NCBI GenBank assembly: GCA_036504215.1 | Contig: DASXVO010000086.1 | Span: forward strand, 1-64,000 | Length of the DNA: 64,000 nucleotides | From: Vicinamibacterales bacterium | GTDB taxonomy: Bacteria; Acidobacteriota; Vicinamibacteria; Vicinamibacterales; Fen-181 | Reading direction: 5' to 3' | Part shown: piece by piece, positions 46,754 through 58,083 of the stretch | Position numbering within the stretch: position 1 is the first letter of the stretch | Layout of the letters: each line of letters begins with the position of its first letter | Position numbers and translations under genes: made by a program | Notes under the pieces: model-generated | The model's database searches: none | The model's input: only the letters and a program-made list of their open reading frames with translations | What the model was told of the DNA's origin: nothing

Positions 46754-48190
46754 ATGAGAACCCGCCTGCTTCTCGTCGCGCTCGCCATACTCGTCCTCGC
46801 CGGAGGTCCCGCCGGCCAGCCGGTGTTCACCGGGCTCGAGATCTTCCCGCCCGAGGAGTTCGCCGCACGGCGCACGCGCGTCATGGATCGCATCGGCGAC
46901 GCGGTCGCGGTCCTGCAGGGCACCAGCGAACGCCCGGGCGAGCAGCCGCTGCGCCAGGCCAATCAGTTCTTCTATCTCACCGGTGTCGTCGAGCCGCGCG
47001 CGCTGCTCGTCATCGACGGCCACGCGAAACGGTCCACGCTCTTCCTCCTCCCGAAGAACGATCGCCGCGAGCGCAGCATGTTCGGCGTCGGCCTCGGACC
47101 CGGTCCGGACGCGGCACGCGCCACCGGCATCGAGTCCGTCCTTGCCCGCGACGCGTTCGCTGCCGCGATCGCTGAGGTCGGCCAGGACGGACGACGGATT
47201 GTGACGCCGTTCAGGCCGGAGGTGCTGGGTGAGGCGTCGTCTTCCGACCCTGCCGCGCTGTGGCGCGCCACGGCGAACGACCCATGGGACGGGCGCATGT
47301 CGCGCGAGCAGGCGTTCATCGCGAAGCTGAAGGCGGCCGCGCCGCGCTCCGAGATGACCGACCTCGACCCCATCCTCGACGCGATGCGCGTCGTCAAGAG
47401 CCCGCGCGAAATTGCCGTGCTGCGTCAATCGGGCCGGATTGCCGGACTTGGCGTCATCGAGGCGATGCGCGAGGCGAGCCCCGGGCTCTACGAATACGAA
47501 CTCCAGGCTGCCGCCGACTTCGTCTTCAAGAAGCACGGCGCCTACGGGCCGTCGTACTTCGGCCTCATTGCCACAGGGCCGAACACCTATTACTCCCACT
47601 ACCACAAGGGCACCGCGCGCCTGGCCGAAGGCGATCTGGTGCAGATGGACTACGGTGCGGACTACAAGTACTACCAGAGCGACATCACGCGGGTGTTTCC
47701 CGCCAACGGCCGCTTCACGCCGCGCCAGCGCGAGTACTACTCGATTTGCTTGGAACTCTATCGCGCGATGATGACATCCATTCGCGTCCATGCCGCGCCC
47801 GCCGCCATCCTCCGCGACGCCGTCGTGAAGATGGACCGCATCCTCTCGACGTTTGCGTTCGCCGATCCGAAGATCAAGGCCGCGGCGGTGGACTACGTGG
47901 AGCGCTTCCGGAAGAGCAGCGCCACCAGCCTGGGCCACGCCATCGGGATGGAGGTCCACGACGTCGGCGGCCCCGCGCAGTTCGCCACGCTCGAGCCGGG
48001 ACAGCTCTTCTGCATCGAGCCCGCAATGCGGCTCGAGGACGAGCACCTGGGGATTCGTATCGAGGACACGATCCTGATGACGGAGACGGGCTACGAGAGC
48101 CTCACCGGCTTCGTGCCGATCGAGATCGCGGACATCGAGAAAACGATGAAGAAGACGGGCCCGGGGAAGGGGAAATCGCTCCCGGAGTGA
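46754..48190 (+). CDS. Secreted Xaa-Pro aminopeptidase (M24B)
   Basis: A 478-residue metallopeptidase removing N-terminal residues before proline. A signal peptide (MRTRLLLVALAILVLAGG) precedes the creatinase-like N-domain (EFAARRTRVMDRIGDAVAVL) and the pita-bread catalytic domain. Dinuclear metal ligands are visible in VQMDYGADYKYYQSDITR, SLGHAIGMEVHD, FCIEPAM and GIRIEDTIL. ATG 46754 has GGAGG five bases upstream. Probably works on periplasmic peptides together with the S9 and tricorn-like enzymes. Confidence 0.93.
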   Translation: MRTRLLLVALAILVLAGGPAGQPVFTGLEIFPPEEFAARRTRVMDRIGDAVAVLQGTSERPGEQPLRQANQFFYLTGVVEPRALLVIDGHAKRSTLFLLPKNDRRERSMFGVGLGPGPDAARATGIESVLARDAFAAAIAEVGQDGRRIVTPFRPEVLGEASSSDPAALWRATANDPWDGRMSREQAFIAKLKAAAPRSEMTDLDPILDAMRVVKSPREIAVLRQSGRIAGLGVIEAMREASPGLYEYELQAAADFVFKKHGAYGPSYFGLIATGPNTYYSHYHKGTARLAEGDLVQMDYGADYKYYQSDITRVFPANGRFTPRQREYYSICLELYRAMMTSIRVHAAPAAILRDAVVKMDRILSTFAFADPKIKAAAVDYVERFRKSSATSLGHAIGMEVHDVGGPAQFATLEPGQLFCIEPAMRLEDEHLGIRIEDTILMTETGYESLTGFVPIEIADIEKTMKKTGPGKGKSLPE

Positions 48191-48231
48191 CAGCGCGGCG
48201 GCCTCGGCGGCCGGCTGCCGACACGGCAACC

Positions 48232-48251
48232 GGCCACCACTGTGGCCTTTT
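48232..48251 (+). terminator. Intrinsic terminator after the aminopeptidase gene
   Basis: GGCCAC, loop CACT, GTGGCC, then TTTT. It lies 41 bp past the stop. A second possible hairpin (GCCGG..TGCCG with CGGCA..CCGGC) just upstream overlaps its first arm. Confidence 0.75.
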
Positions 48252-48253
48252 CG

Positions 48254-48619
48254 CTACTTCTGCAGCGAGATCTCGGTGACACTCATCATGTCACCGTCGA
48301 TCGTGCCCGTGACGCTGACCTTCCAGCCGGTGTCCTTCTCGGTGTCCTTGATGAACTGGAGGACCTTCCGGTTGCTCTCGGTGTCGAACTTCAGGAACTT
48401 GCCCTCCTCGGTCAGCACGGCGTACCCGCTGGCGACGCACTTGTCCATCAGCAGGCAGTCCTTGTCATGGCCGTCCGCGAACCCCGCCTCGCCCCGATGC
48501 TTCGTGCCGCACGCGACATCGATCAGGTTGCCACTAATCGTCTTCGATTCGCTCGCGACCGCCAGCGTTGCGAGGCCGGTAACCAGCGCGAGCGTGAATA
48601 CCGCCGCCAGTTTCTTCAT
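48254..48619 (-). CDS. Small secreted protein with three conserved-looking cysteines (121 aa)
   Basis: A signal peptide (MKKLAAVFTLALVTGLATLA, cleavage near AVAS) is followed by about 98 residues containing C37, C55 and C61 with nearby histidines (VACGTKH, GHDKDCLLMDKC), then a beta-rich end. The Cys/His spacing could bind a metal or haem. Similar short proteins are often annotated as hypothetical in Acidobacteria. GAGGAG six bases before ATG 48619 decides the start. Confidence 0.8.
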   Translation of the reverse strand: MKKLAAVFTLALVTGLATLAVASESKTISGNLIDVACGTKHRGEAGFADGHDKDCLLMDKCVASGYAVLTEEGKFLKFDTESNRKVLQFIKDTEKDTGWKVSVTGTIDGDMMSVTEISLQK

Positions 48620-48724
48620 TGTCACTCCTCGTGTTCGAGCCAACCGCCATCTGCCAAGCCGTTGAAACGGGCGAGACCGAAGCGGGTCTCCGACGATCGA
48701 GACAGGCCAAGCCCTTCCGCGGCG

Positions 48725-48862
48725 ATGAGACACCATGCGTCGTTCGTGCCAACCCGCGGACCGCGTTATCCCGAGGAATTCCAGCCCCGCGCGGCCGATG
48801 TCGTCGCGAACGGTTACGCTGGAGGTAAGTGGTTCACCGCGGACGTAAAGAAGCGGCGTTAG
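48725..48862 (+). CDS. Possible short protein (45 aa) before the quinone oxidoreductase gene
   Basis: ATG 48725 opens a 45-codon frame ending TAG one base before the ATG of the next gene. The sequence (PRYPEEFQPRAADVVANGYA, ending KWFTADVKKRR) is protein-like in composition, but no ribosome-binding site is clear. It could be a leader peptide, a gene remnant or chance. Confidence 0.3.
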   Translation: MRHHASFVPTRGPRYPEEFQPRAADVVANGYAGGKWFTADVKKRR

Positions 48863-48863
48863 A

Positions 48864-49859
48864 ATGGCAGGCATGACGCTCCGAGCCTGTCGCGTGTACG
48901 AGAAGGACAAGGGTGTTGATGCCCGCATGGTCGAGATGGCCGTCGACGATCTCACGTCTGGCGAGGTCGTCATCCGCGCCGAGTGGTCGGGCATCAACTT
49001 CAAGGACGCGTTGGCGGTGACCGGCCGCGGGCGGATCTTCAAGCGCCTGCCGCTCAATGCCGGCATCGATGTCGCCGGCTGCGTCGAGTCATCGTCCGAC
49101 GGGCGGTTCGCGCCGGGCGACGAGGTGCTCGTCAACGGCATGGGGCTCGGTGAGACGCAGGACGGCGGCTTCGCCGAGCGCGTCCGCGTGCCGGCGGACT
49201 GGGTCGTGCCGATGCCCGCCGGCCTCGACACGCGGCACGCGATGATTCTCGGCACCGCGGGCTTCACCGCGGCGCTCGCCCTCCATCGCATGGAGACCAA
49301 CGGTCAGTCTCCGGACAAGGGCCCAATCGTCGTCACCGGCGCGACGGGCGGCGTCGGGTCGGCCGCCGTGTCGATGCTCGCGCGGCGCGGCTACCGCGTG
49401 ATTGCCGTCTCGGGACGCTCCGAGCACCACGCCTACTTGCGCGAACTCGGGGCCAGCGAGGTGACGACGGCGGACGGCCTCGGGCTTGGATCGAAATCGC
49501 TCGAGAGCGCACGGTTCGGCGGCGCCATCGACAACGTCGGCGGGCAACTCCTGCAGAAGCTCATCCCGCACGTCGCGCTCTGGGGGAACGTGGCCGCGAT
49601 CGGCAACGCCGGCGGAGCCGCGTTTGACGCCACGGTCTTCCCGTTCATCCTGCGCGGCGTCAGCCTGCTCGGCGCCAGCTCGGCAAACTGCCCGATGACG
49701 CTGCGGACCGAGATTTGGCACATGCTCGGCGACGACGTCCAGCCGGGTCGACTCGAACGGATCGTCGGAGGCGTCGTCCCGCTTGCCGAGGTGATTCCCG
49801 CCTGCAGCACGCTGATGAACAGAACGGCTCGCGGACGCGTGCTGGTCGACTGCCGGTAG
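48864..49859 (+). CDS. YhdH/YhfP-family quinone oxidoreductase (acrylyl-CoA reductase-like)
   Basis: A 331-residue zinc-independent medium-chain dehydrogenase. WSGINFKDALAVTGRG, AGIDVAGCV and the NADPH-binding VTGATGGVGSAAVSMLARRG are diagnostic for the YhdH/AcuI branch, whose characterised members reduce acryloyl-CoA with NADPH. Cytoplasmic. A second in-frame ATG lies at 48873. The context gives no hint of the natural substrate. Confidence 0.9.
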   Translation: MAGMTLRACRVYEKDKGVDARMVEMAVDDLTSGEVVIRAEWSGINFKDALAVTGRGRIFKRLPLNAGIDVAGCVESSSDGRFAPGDEVLVNGMGLGETQDGGFAERVRVPADWVVPMPAGLDTRHAMILGTAGFTAALALHRMETNGQSPDKGPIVVTGATGGVGSAAVSMLARRGYRVIAVSGRSEHHAYLRELGASEVTTADGLGLGSKSLESARFGGAIDNVGGQLLQKLIPHVALWGNVAAIGNAGGAAFDATVFPFILRGVSLLGASSANCPMTLRTEIWHMLGDDVQPGRLERIVGGVVPLAEVIPACSTLMNRTARGRVLVDCR

Positions 49860-49860
49860 T

Positions 49861-49881
49861 GCGCACGGGCGGGAGGCCCGT
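49861..49881 (+). terminator. 8-bp hairpin just after the oxidoreductase stop
   Basis: GCACGGGC and GCCCGTGC pair perfectly around a 5-base loop, starting two bases past the stop codon. There is no U-run, so termination is uncertain. Confidence 0.45.
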
Positions 49882-50094
49882 GCCACTCCGTGCGCGCGGC
49901 TTCCACGCCGTTCAGCTTCCAAACGGCGTCGTTGACCGGTGCCCGGCGCTCGGGCACAATCGAAACTAGGCAATCCACCGCATCTCGACCTGCGCACCCT
50001 CGCGACGGCGACCAGCCGTCCCCGCGAGTGGTCCGCGGGAAGTGTCACGACGCTGCCCCCGTTCGGCGGGCGCACGTTCGGGAAGGAGTGAGAG

Positions 50095-51210
50095 ATGAGC
50101 GCCGTGCGAGTACTCGTCGGGACGCGCAAGGGCGCGTTCGTTCTGGCGTCGGATGGCAAGCGCAAGCGATGGAAGGTCAGTGGTCCGCACTTCGCCGGCT
50201 GGGAGGTCTACCATGTCAAGGGCTCACCCGTGGACCCGGATCGGCTGTACGCGTCGCAGTGCAGCGGCTGGTTCGGACAGGTGATCCAGCGCTCGAACGA
50301 CGGCGGCAAGACCTGGGAGGCGGTCGGCAATCAGTTCGCCTACGACGGCGTGCCCGGTACGCACTTGTGGTACGACGGCACGCCTCACGCCTGGGAATTC
50401 GCGAGGGTCTGGCATTTGGAGCCGTCTTTGAGCGATCCGGACACGGTGTACGCCGGAATCCAGGATGCAGCCCTGTTCAAGACCTCAAACGGCGGCCAGA
50501 CGTGGCACGAACTCGCCGGCCTTCGCTGTCACGACACGGCGACCTCCTGGCAGCCTGGCGCGGGCGGGATGTGCCTGCACACAATCCTTCTCGACCCGAG
50601 CGATCCCCGGCGGATCTTCATTGCCATCTCGGCAGCCGGCGCGTTCCGGACAGACGATGGCGGAACGACCTGGCGGCCCATCAACCGTGGGCTGAAATCC
50701 GAGGGCATCGCGAAGCCTGACGCCGAGGTTGGCCACTGCGTGCACCGCATCGCACTGCACGGGTCGCGCCCGAACGTGCTGTTCATGCAGAAGCACTGGG
50801 ACATCATGCGCAGCGACGATGCCGGCGAGTCGTGGCACGAGGTGAGCGGGAATTTGCCGACCGACTTCGGCTTCGTCATCGACGTGCACGCGCACGAGCC
50901 CGACACCATCTACGTCGTGCCTATCAAGAGCGACTCCGAGCACTATCCAGTCGATGGCCGGCTGCGCGTCTACCGCAGTCGCGCGGGCGGTCACGAGTGG
51001 GAGCCGCTCTCCAAGGGCCTGCCGCAGCGGAACTGTTACGTCAACGTCCTGCGCGACGCGATGGCCGTCGACTCGCTCGATTCGTGCGGCGTGTATTTCG
51101 GCACGACCGGTGGCCAGGTCTACGCCTCGGCCGACGCCGGGGATACATGGTCGCCCATCGTTCGCGATCTTCCGGGCGTGCTGTCGGTGGAGGTGCAGAC
51201 GCTGCCATGA
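50095..51210 (+). CDS. BNR/Asp-box repeat protein (sialidase/VPS10-like beta-propeller)
   Basis: A 371-residue beta-propeller without a signal peptide. Asp boxes are visible as [39 protein letters not shown] and a weaker SRAGGHEW, at nearly even spacing. The sialidase catalytic Arg triad and Tyr/Glu pair were not identified, so the old label exo-alpha-sialidase is probably wrong; a binding or scaffold role is more likely. GGAAGGAG upstream of ATG 50095. Its stop overlaps the start of the MoaD-like gene (ATGA), showing strict coupling. Confidence 0.85.
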   Translation: MSAVRVLVGTRKGAFVLASDGKRKRWKVSGPHFAGWEVYHVKGSPVDPDRLYASQCSGWFGQVIQRSNDGGKTWEAVGNQFAYDGVPGTHLWYDGTPHAWEFARVWHLEPSLSDPDTVYAGIQDAALFKTSNGGQTWHELAGLRCHDTATSWQPGAGGMCLHTILLDPSDPRRIFIAISAAGAFRTDDGGTTWRPINRGLKSEGIAKPDAEVGHCVHRIALHGSRPNVLFMQKHWDIMRSDDAGESWHEVSGNLPTDFGFVIDVHAHEPDTIYVVPIKSDSEHYPVDGRLRVYRSRAGGHEWEPLSKGLPQRNCYVNVLRDAMAVDSLDSCGVYFGTTGGQVYASADAGDTWSPIVRDLPGVLSVEVQTLP

Positions 51211-51503
51211 TCCGAATCGTGCTCCCGACTCACCTGCGAACGCTGGCTCGCGTCGACGACGAGGTGCGGCTCGAGGTCGCGGGTCCGGTCACGCAGCGGA
51301 CGGTCCTGGACGCGCTCGAGGGCGCCTACCCCACGTTAGGCGGCACGATCCGCGACCGCGTGACGCTCCGACGACGTCCGTTCATCCGGTTCTTCGCGTG
51401 CGAGCAGGACCTGTCCCACGACGCGCCCGACGCCCCCCTGCCAGACGCGGTGGCCGCGGGGGCAGAACCCTTCCTGGTCGTGGGAGCGATGGCTGGCGGC
51501 TAG
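51207..51503 (+). CDS. MoaD/ThiS-type ubiquitin-like sulfur carrier
   Basis: A 98-residue beta-grasp protein ending in Gly-Gly (VVGAMAGG), the C-terminus that is thiocarboxylated in MoaD, ThiS and relatives. [20 protein letters not shown] is the usual first strand-loop. ATG 51207 overlaps the TGA of the BNR gene. No molybdopterin or thiamin gene is nearby, so it may be a sulfur donor for another reaction or a protein tag. Only the BNR protein is linked to it here. Confidence 0.85.
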   Translation: MIRIVLPTHLRTLARVDDEVRLEVAGPVTQRTVLDALEGAYPTLGGTIRDRVTLRRRPFIRFFACEQDLSHDAPDAPLPDAVAAGAEPFLVVGAMAGG

Positions 51504-51522
51504 GAGGACGCTGAGCAGCGCG

Positions 51523-51548
51523 GCGCTTTCGTGTTTCGAAAGCGCTTT
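51523..51548 (+). terminator. Hairpin terminator after the BNR/MoaD pair
   Basis: GCGCTTTCG and CGAAAGCGC form a perfect 9-bp stem with a TGTTT loop, followed by TTT. Located 20 bp past the MoaD-like stop. Confidence 0.65.
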
Positions 51549-51679
51549 CGGCACGCTGGAACCGACGAGCCGTCATGTCGTCGAACGACGCCAGTTCGCT
51601 GACAAAACCCGCCGGAGCACCTGGCACCGCTGTTGCTCTCTTCCAGAGCGAGGCCTTCGCCTCGGACAAGGAACAGAAC

Positions 51680-52105
51680 ATGAAACTCCGGATCTTCAGC
51701 GGCGTCGCCATCGCCTTCGCACTTGCCGGGTGGGCCTGCAGCGGCGGCAGCAACTACTCAACCAGCCCGTCACCAACGCCGACCCCGGGTGGAGGAGGAG
51801 GCGGCTCGGCGTCCACAACCATCAGCATCGTCGGCAACCTCGGCGGTGGGTCGTTCACGCCGAACCCGGGCGACGCAGCGAACGGCACGACGATCGCGTG
51901 GATGAACAACGACTCGCTCACTCACCGCATCGTGATGAACGACGGTTCACTCGACACCGGCAACCTCGCCCCCGGGCAGACCAGCGCGGCGTTGACGATG
52001 AAGAGCAACGGCGGGAACTATCACTGCACGATCCACCCGTCGATGGTCGGTTCCATCAAGTCCTCCACCGGTCAGCCGCCACCGTGTCAGGGTTTGTACT
52101 GCTGA
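51680..52105 (+). CDS. Cupredoxin-domain (plastocyanin/azurin-like) secreted protein
   Basis: A 141-residue blue-copper protein. Copper ligands fit a type 1 site: His in SLTHRIV and the Cys, His and Met of NYHCTIHPSM. A signal segment ends at LAGWACSGGS; the Cys there could be lipidated but the lipobox (G-W-A-C) is not canonical. A Ser/Thr/Pro/Gly linker (STSPSPTPTPGGGGGG) follows. ATG 51680 has AAGGAA upstream. Probably a periplasmic electron carrier. Confidence 0.87.
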   Translation: MKLRIFSGVAIAFALAGWACSGGSNYSTSPSPTPTPGGGGGGSASTTISIVGNLGGGSFTPNPGDAANGTTIAWMNNDSLTHRIVMNDGSLDTGNLAPGQTSAALTMKSNGGNYHCTIHPSMVGSIKSSTGQPPPCQGLYC

Positions 52106-52124
52106 AAGTCGCAGCGTGCTGCGT

Positions 52125-52190
52125 GCTGAGTGCGCACCCAGCTCTTCTGCGCACTCAGCAACCGGCACTCAGCGCGCGGCTCTTCTGCGC
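52125..52190. repeat. Two adjacent palindromes sharing the sequence CTCTTCTGCGC
   Basis: GCTGAGTGCGCA (52125-52136) and TGCGCACTCAGC (52148-52159) form a perfect 12-bp stem with an 11-base loop. A second hairpin (GCGCGC arms) follows at about 52173-52192. CTCTTCTGCGC occurs in both (52142-52152 and 52180-52190). There is no U-run. The layout resembles REP/BIME-type palindromic units. Confidence 0.6.
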
Positions 52191-52276
52191 GCGGAGCACC
52201 CATCACTTCCCTCCGCCTCTCACACCACTCACTCGCCGCGATCTCGACGACAGTGGAAGAAGTGGGAGGGCGTTGA

Positions 52277-53107
52277 CTACTTCTGGGGCGTCGCGTTCTC
52301 GATGATCACCTGATACTTGTAGCCGGCCGTGAAGTCGCGGTCGGTTCCGACCCTGCCGGTGAACGTCACCACGTCGCCCATCTTCACCATCGCGGCGGTC
52401 GTGAGCGTGATGTCGTTCGTCCCGTCTGCCGCTTTGCCGCTGCCGTCCTGGATGTGGACCCAGTTGCGGTCGAGAATCTGCGCGTTGAACTTCACCACCG
52501 TGCCACGCACCGTCACGGTCTTGCCGTTCAGCGACGCGCGCTTCTGCCACACGTCTGCCACCGACATCCCCCCGGTCGGCGGCGCCAGCGGCACCACCGT
52601 CAACCCGGGCGGCACCCGCGTTCCGTGCGGACTCCCGCCCATGGCCGGTGGCATCTGGGCCTGCCCGTGTCCCACGGCCATCGGTGGTGCCACCTGCCCA
52701 CTGGCGGCGGGAACGTGGCCTTCGGGCGTGATGGCCGCCACGAAGTAGATGAGCGGGAAATCGCGGTTCAGCGACTGGCTGTGGAAGTTCTGCATCGGTG
52801 TCTCGAGCGGCACCGACACTCGGTCGCCGACCACCACCTTGAAGCGCGCGGACGCGGCCCAGAGCTCGCCCGACCCGGTCTTGACGCGCACGTAGGTGTA
52901 GTTCGAGGCATCCATCGTCTCTTCAACCCTGCCAGTCGCAATCTGCACGCCGCCTGCCGGCAGCGTGGGCTGCGCAGCCGCGGGCGCGCCGGCAGCCGAC
53001 TGCCCGGCAGCAGCGGTCGCGGCGGGCACCGGATGGTCGGTCGACACCCGCGAGCAGCCGAATGATGTGGCAGCGGTCAGAACGAGGCACAGCACGGTCA
53101 GTCTCAT
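52277..53107 (-). CDS. Lipoprotein-like protein with OB-fold nucleic-acid-binding-type domains
   Basis: A 276-residue exported protein. The N-terminus (MRLTVLCLVLTAATSFGCSR) looks like a lipoprotein signal with Cys 18. A Pro/Ala/Gly linker is followed by a first beta-barrel segment (GGVQIATGRVEETMDASNYTYVRVK) and a second, clearer OB-fold (VWQKRASLNGKTVTVRGTVV to DVVTFTGRVGTDR). Such periplasmic OB proteins are often of unknown function. A TTG nine bases upstream has better spacing from AAGGGGG, so the start could be 53116. Confidence 0.75.
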   Translation of the reverse strand: MRLTVLCLVLTAATSFGCSRVSTDHPVPAATAAAGQSAAGAPAAAQPTLPAGGVQIATGRVEETMDASNYTYVRVKTGSGELWAASARFKVVVGDRVSVPLETPMQNFHSQSLNRDFPLIYFVAAITPEGHVPAASGQVAPPMAVGHGQAQMPPAMGGSPHGTRVPPGLTVVPLAPPTGGMSVADVWQKRASLNGKTVTVRGTVVKFNAQILDRNWVHIQDGSGKAADGTNDITLTTAAMVKMGDVVTFTGRVGTDRDFTAGYKYQVIIENATPQK

Positions 53108-53224
53108 CTCGGTCAAGCAGATCACCCCCTTCGAACACGGTACTACAACTCCCACCCCGAATCCCACGGGGCCAGCCGTCGGTGTGCCTCAGTGGGACGT
53201 GGCACGCAGCACTCGGCACAGTCC

Positions 53225-54370
53225 TCAGAGTAACAACGCATCCACCCGGTGCGCATGCACCGTCTCGTCGCAGGGGGACCATGCAAAGACGGTGAAGCGG
53301 CCGTCCTGCGAGGCGACGAGGGCGAGGCCTTGCTGCTGGTCGCGGACGAACTGCGCGGCGGACAGATGCCGTGTCCCGCCGAGTTGGGACGGGACGATCG
53401 CCGTCGCCACGCTTCCCTCGATCGGCTCGGTCATCGTCACGCGATCCACCTGCTGGAACCCGTGCCGTCGCACGATCTTCGCACCGAACGCCAGGAGCTC
53501 GTAACGGTCCGTCACGACGGCCGCGCCATCGACTGCGGTCAGGCCAGCGATGGCGTCCACTGTCCGGTCGAGCGACTCGCGCCACGCCACGTCCCGGCGC
53601 CGCGACTCGGGCTCGTCGAGCAGGGTGCACAGCGTCGAGAACGGCGGGGCGAGCGCGTACGGGATCGGTCGGACGATTGATTCGCGCCACCTCTCGTCGC
53701 CGGCCGGGACCACGAGCAGCGTGCCGCCGCGGCCGTGAGCCCGCATCGAGACGGCGAGCTGGACGATGACGTTGACCGTGTCCACCCAGGTCGAGGGGGC
53801 CTCGAAGGCGAGTAGCGCCTGCAGCAGCGCCGGGCAATCCGGCAGGCTCGACGCGTACTCGTCCACGATCTTGATCTGGTCCCCCTCGAGCACGGCCACG
53901 TTGACGAACTTCCCGGACTCGTCACCGCGATGGTGCTTCACGACCAGCAGCCCCGGCGCGGCCACCTCGAGGACAAAGCACATCGCGGGAGTGCGTTGTG
54001 TGGTCCCCCATACCCGGAGTTCATCGCCGTCGCGCCAGACGCCGAGGTGGATACCGGCGCGCTCGACCGCCGGTGCCACCTTCGTGAGCGCCCCCGGCGT
54101 CAGCGGCAGCGGACGCTCGAACCGTAGCGGGTGGGGTGACTGGTCCGGCGCCAGGAACGCGAGCGAGATCTTGGGCACGTAGATCTCCTCGCGGCGGAGG
54201 CTGGCCCAGAAAGCGGCATCCACCATGGCCTCGATCGTGTGAACGTCGGGCAGCACGGCCGTGGCTTCGACGCCGTGCTGTCGCGCCTGATCCAACTGGT
54301 GCGCGAAGTGAGCCTCGAGCCGCGCCGCCACGAAGCGCGCGGCCGGGTACGCCGCCGGAGTGAGGGACAT
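53225..54370 (-). CDS. DACNV sensor-domain protein with DisA_N-like (diadenylate cyclase-related) domain
   Basis: A 381-residue cytoplasmic protein. The first ~110 residues (AAYPAARFVAARLEAHFAHQ, REEIYVPKISLAFL) fit the probable sensor domain named DACNV; the last ~110 resemble the DisA_N diadenylate-cyclase fold: AVDGAAVVTDRYELLAFGAK carries the DGA motif, and GGTRHLSAAQFV occupies the place of the catalytic RHR, here R-H-L. That change suggests altered or lost cyclase activity; nucleotide binding or sensing is possible. No c-di-AMP effector gene is adjacent. MSLTPAAYPAARFV gives a natural start. Confidence 0.75.
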   Translation of the reverse strand: MSLTPAAYPAARFVAARLEAHFAHQLDQARQHGVEATAVLPDVHTIEAMVDAAFWASLRREEIYVPKISLAFLAPDQSPHPLRFERPLPLTPGALTKVAPAVERAGIHLGVWRDGDELRVWGTTQRTPAMCFVLEVAAPGLLVVKHHRGDESGKFVNVAVLEGDQIKIVDEYASSLPDCPALLQALLAFEAPSTWVDTVNVIVQLAVSMRAHGRGGTLLVVPAGDERWRESIVRPIPYALAPPFSTLCTLLDEPESRRRDVAWRESLDRTVDAIAGLTAVDGAAVVTDRYELLAFGAKIVRRHGFQQVDRVTMTEPIEGSVATAIVPSQLGGTRHLSAAQFVRDQQQGLALVASQDGRFTVFAWSPCDETVHAHRVDALLL

Positions 54371-54556
54371 GGAGACAGTATGACAAAGGCGGGCGGAGAA
54401 AGGGGAACTCGCCCTGCAGAGCAGGCCCCATGGTCTGCTCCGGCCGAAGATCCCTCGCCCCGGTGTTGGTTCCTGGCCTCGGTCGCCGTGTTGCCAGCCT
54501 GCCCTGCGACACCGAGGCCGGCGGACGGAGCATGGCTTCAGCCATGCTCTGACAGA

Positions 54557-58042
<3,486 letters not shown>

Positions 58043-58053
58043 TCAGCGGGTAC

Positions 58054-58069
58054 GTTAACGCGCGATAAC
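58054..58069. promoter_or_regulatory. Operator-like imperfect palindrome before GH43
   Basis: GTTAACGC|GCGATAAC is symmetric at seven of eight pairs and has a central CG, as expected for LacI-family sites. It ends 15 bp before the GH43 start codon. It is not the same sequence as the site at 9131. Confidence 0.4.
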
Positions 58070-58083
58070 TGGTATTACCTGTC

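Noticed and set aside
48673-48690. GAGACC/GGTCTC hairpin as a terminator
   Set aside because: Only six base pairs, no U-run on either strand, and not placed at the end of a gene.
50095-51210. Reading the BNR protein as an active exo-alpha-sialidase
   Set aside because: Asp boxes are present but the sialidase catalytic residues were not found.
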